Shown in pieces: positions 5,867 through 7,253 of a stretch of 7,253 bases of DNA. The DNA lies in the NCBI GenBank assembly GCA_025924775.1, contig JAICHS010000111.1:1-7253 (forward strand). The letters are read 5' to 3'. Numbering within the stretch: position 1 is the stretch's first letter; each line of letters starts with the position of its first letter. A program made the position numbers and the translations under genes. The DNA is from Rhodanobacteraceae bacterium (lineage in GTDB: Bacteria; Pseudomonadota; Gammaproteobacteria; Xanthomonadales; Rhodanobacteraceae). Under the pieces are notes generated by a model. The model saw nothing but the letters and a program-made list of their open reading frames with translations. It searched no databases and was not told the origin of the DNA.

Positions 5867-5878
5867 GCGTGATCACGC
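5867..5878. promoter_or_regulatory. Perfect 12-base palindrome in the -35 region of the second efflux operon: candidate operator
   Basis: GCGTGATCACGC is a complete palindrome without spacer. Its centre is about 39 bases before the ATG at 5912, where the transcript probably starts, so it sits where a -35 element is expected and none is visible. A regulator bound there could replace the -35 contact or block polymerase. The sequence does not match the MerR/CueR, CopR or Fur operators I know. Confidence 0.4.
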
Positions 5879-5899
5879 GAATGTCCGAACGGGCTGTAT

Positions 5900-5905
5900 T
5901 ACACT
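5900..5905 (+). promoter_or_regulatory. Predicted -10 element of the second efflux operon
   Basis: TACACT matches 4 of 6 bases of TATAAT and lies six bases before the ATG at 5912, again predicting a leaderless mRNA as for copL. An overlapping alternative is TATTAC at 5897-5902. No -35 at 16-18 bases is recognisable, which suggests that transcription needs an activator. Confidence 0.4.
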
Positions 5906-5911
5906 TCCGCC

Positions 5912-6313
5912 ATGCGGTGCTGCATGAAAACTACGCGACGTAACCGGCTGCGACTGGCTTTGCTGGCAGCAGTGGCGCTGCTGTTCCAGCAGACGGCCCT
6001 GGCCGCGTACGTGTGTTCAAGCGCGGACATGCCACCGCGCGCCGCGGCGATGGCGGCGCATTGCGAAGGGATGCCGATGGTGCAGGCCGAACAGTCGCCG
6101 GCCTTGTGTTCGGCGCATTGTTCGCAGCAGCCGGTGACCACGCCCGCCCTGCATGCGCCGGTTGTGCCGCCGCTGCTGATGCCGGCATTGCTGCCGGCTT
6201 CTTCGTTGACGCTGGGCACTTTGTCCGCGGCAAGCGCGCAAAGCGCGCGTGCCGCAGCGTGGCGACTATCCGGCATCCCGCCCGCGCTGCAATTCCGGAT
6301 ACTTCTGATCTAG
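5912..6313 (+). CDS. Small exported Cys-containing protein (CutF/DUF2946-like candidate translational sensor)
   Basis: 133 residues from the ATG at 5912; an ATG at 5924 (MKTTRRNRLRL) is an alternative. The first is favoured by the -10 six bases upstream and by the absence of a Shine-Dalgarno sequence for either. Residues 9-33 form a signal peptide (RRNRLRLALLAAVALLFQQTALAAY). The mature part has four cysteines: C35, C51 (HCEGM) and C66-x3-C70 (CSAHC), with Met/His nearby (MPMVQ, DMPPR, MAAH). The rest is Ala/Pro/Leu-rich, with PP pairs at 41-42, 86-87 and 123-124, ending in GIPPALQFRILLI. Short exported proteins of this kind often precede metal-efflux operons; the DUF2946-type CruR and CutF proteins are sensors that act while being translated. 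It is followed after 62 bases by a TolC-family gene whose ribosome-binding site is paired with sequence starting at this gene's stop codon. Function is inferred. Confidence 0.75.
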   Translation: MRCCMKTTRRNRLRLALLAAVALLFQQTALAAYVCSSADMPPRAAAMAAHCEGMPMVQAEQSPALCSAHCSQQPVTTPALHAPVVPPLLMPALLPASSLTLGTLSAASAQSARAAAWRLSGIPPALQFRILLI

Positions 6314-6373
6314 ACCTCCGCAAGTGATCCCGTGGCCGCGTTGCGTGGCTGTGCTCGCTTGTTTCCGGAGGTC
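6313..6373 (+). promoter_or_regulatory. Long intergenic RNA hairpin masking the TolC-gene ribosome-binding site
   Basis: Starting on the last base of the TAG stop, GACCTCCG (6313-6320) pairs perfectly with CGGAGGTC (6366-6373), which contains the Shine-Dalgarno GGAGG (6367-6371). The stem continues, past a four-base bulge, with CAAGTG (6321-6326) against CGCTTG (6356-6361, one G-U), then a ten-pair G-U-rich stem (6331-6340/6344-6353) capped by TTG. Almost the whole spacer is one imperfect hairpin. A ribosome finishing or paused at the upstream stop would melt the outer stem and expose the site. Pairing is read directly; coupling is inferred. Confidence 0.75.
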
Positions 6374-6375
6374 AT

Positions 6376-7253
6376 ATGCGTATTTTCCCGTTGCCGTGGC
6401 GCGCGCTCGCGCCTTGCATTCTGCTGCTTTCCCCGCTGGCGCTGCTGCTCGCGTCGCCCGTCAGTACGGCGCAAGACGTTGCGCCGTCGCGTCTGCGACT
6501 GACACCGACGGTGTCTGCTTTGCAAGCATCGCCGACCACGCGCGATGCTGTCACCGGCTCGCCGCTCAGCCTCGAGGATGCCGCCCGCATCGCCGCATCC
6601 CGCGCGCCGCAGGTCCAGGCCAGCCAATACCGCATCTCAGCCGCGCAGCAGGACGCGGTCCGCGCCGGTCGTCTGCCTGACCCCATGTTGGTCGCGGGCA
6701 TAAATAACCTCGCCGTGACAGGGCCGCAAGCCTTCAATGCGGCGGCCGACGACATGACCATGCGCCAGGTCGGCCTTACGCAGGAAATTCCTTCGTACGC
6801 CAAGCGCCAAGCGGAAAAAAAAGTCGCCCAAGCCGATGTGCAACTGGCCGACGCCGACGAGGTGAGCCTGCGACTTGCGACCAAGGAAGCTGCGGCGCGC
6901 GCCTGGGTCGGGCTGTGGGCAGCCCAGCAGGAACACACGCTGCTGAAGCAACTCAGCGGCCCGGATCAACTTGCCATCGAAGCCAGCAGGGCACGACTTG
7001 CCGGCGGGACCGGCGCGGCCACGGATGCGCTGGCCGCGCGTGCAGATGCCGAGGCGCTCGCCAACCAGATCGATGCGGCGGATGCCGCTGTGGACGCGGC
7101 GCGTGCCAGTCTCGAGCGCTGGCTGGGCAAGGCTGCCAACCAGCCATTGGGCGACCCGCCGGATTTCTCGACGCTGCGGGTGCCCGAGGCCCAACTGCAA
7201 TCCAGGCTGGACCAGCAAGGGCCATTGCTGGCCTGGGGGCCGCGCCAGGACCA
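6376..7253 (+). CDS. TolC-family outer-membrane efflux protein (5' part; continues beyond the right edge)
   Basis: 292 complete codons from the ATG at 6376 are in the window, with GGAGG at 6367-6371 four bases upstream. Residues 1-32 are a signal peptide (MRIFPLPWRALAPCILLLSPLALLLASPVSTA). A spacer rich in Pro/Thr follows, then the outer-membrane-factor domain from about residue 63: SPLSLEDAARIAASRAPQVQASQYRI, RLPDPML at 99-105, VGLTQEIPSYAKRQAEKKVAQADV near 131-154, and a long helical part ending in RASLERWLG. QEIP-x2-KR and RLPDP are typical of the ducts of heavy-metal RND pumps (CusC/CzcC group). It differs clearly from the CzcC-like protein at the left edge, so two separate pumps are implied. 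It forms an operon with the small exported ORF upstream; adaptor and pump genes are expected to the right. Metal specificity is not readable. Confidence 0.92.
   Translation, partial: MRIFPLPWRALAPCILLLSPLALLLASPVSTAQDVAPSRLRLTPTVSALQASPTTRDAVTGSPLSLEDAARIAASRAPQVQASQYRISAAQQDAVRAGRLPDPMLVAGINNLAVTGPQAFNAAADDMTMRQVGLTQEIPSYAKRQAEKKVAQADVQLADADEVSLRLATKEAAARAWVGLWAAQQEHTLLKQLSGPDQLAIEASRARLAGGTGAATDALAARADAEALANQIDAADAAVDAARASLERWLGKAANQPLGDPPDFSTLRVPEAQLQSRLDQQGPLLAWGPRQD

Overview
The window is a dense copper and heavy-metal resistance island from a high-GC gammaproteobacterium. The copL-copA-copB order, the CopL-type regulator and the codon use suggest Xanthomonadales (Xanthomonadaceae or Rhodanobacteraceae). 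That placement is inference, because no rRNA or housekeeping gene is present. No mobile element, tRNA, rRNA or CRISPR array was seen.

Layout. On the minus strand, 868 to 1 carries a small exported His/Cys protein followed by the 5' part of a CzcC-like outer-membrane efflux gene that runs off the left edge. A divergent spacer of about 340 bases follows. On the plus strand, 1211-5811 is a cop operon: copL (metal-binding regulator), copA (Tat-exported multicopper oxidase), copB (outer-membrane copper protein with Met-rich repeats) and a membrane-anchored cytochrome c fused to an NTF2-like domain. After a 100-base spacer, 5912-7253 carries another small exported Cys protein and the 5' part of a second TolC-family gene that runs off the right edge. 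Presumably the RND pump parts of both efflux systems lie outside the window.

How it works together. CopA and CopB handle periplasmic and outer-membrane copper, the cytochrome may serve as an electron-transfer partner, and the two TolC-type proteins are exit ducts for tripartite metal pumps.

The most striking signal is a unit that occurs three times. A small exported metal-binding ORF is immediately followed, from its own stop codon, by an RNA arm complementary to the Shine-Dalgarno sequence of the next gene. The arms are 1621-1628/1721-1728 (copL-copA), 434-443/368-377 (small ORF-czcC, minus strand) and 6313-6320/6366-6373 (small ORF-tolC). Two of the small proteins also end in the same Arg-Pro-Pro-Ile-X-stop. 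This architecture closely parallels the CutF (Rhodobacter capsulatus) and CruR (Bordetella) nascent-chain copper sensors. It suggests that CopL-type proteins act in cis, through their own translation, to gate translation of the resistance genes. That mechanism is inferred from sequence and has not been tested here.
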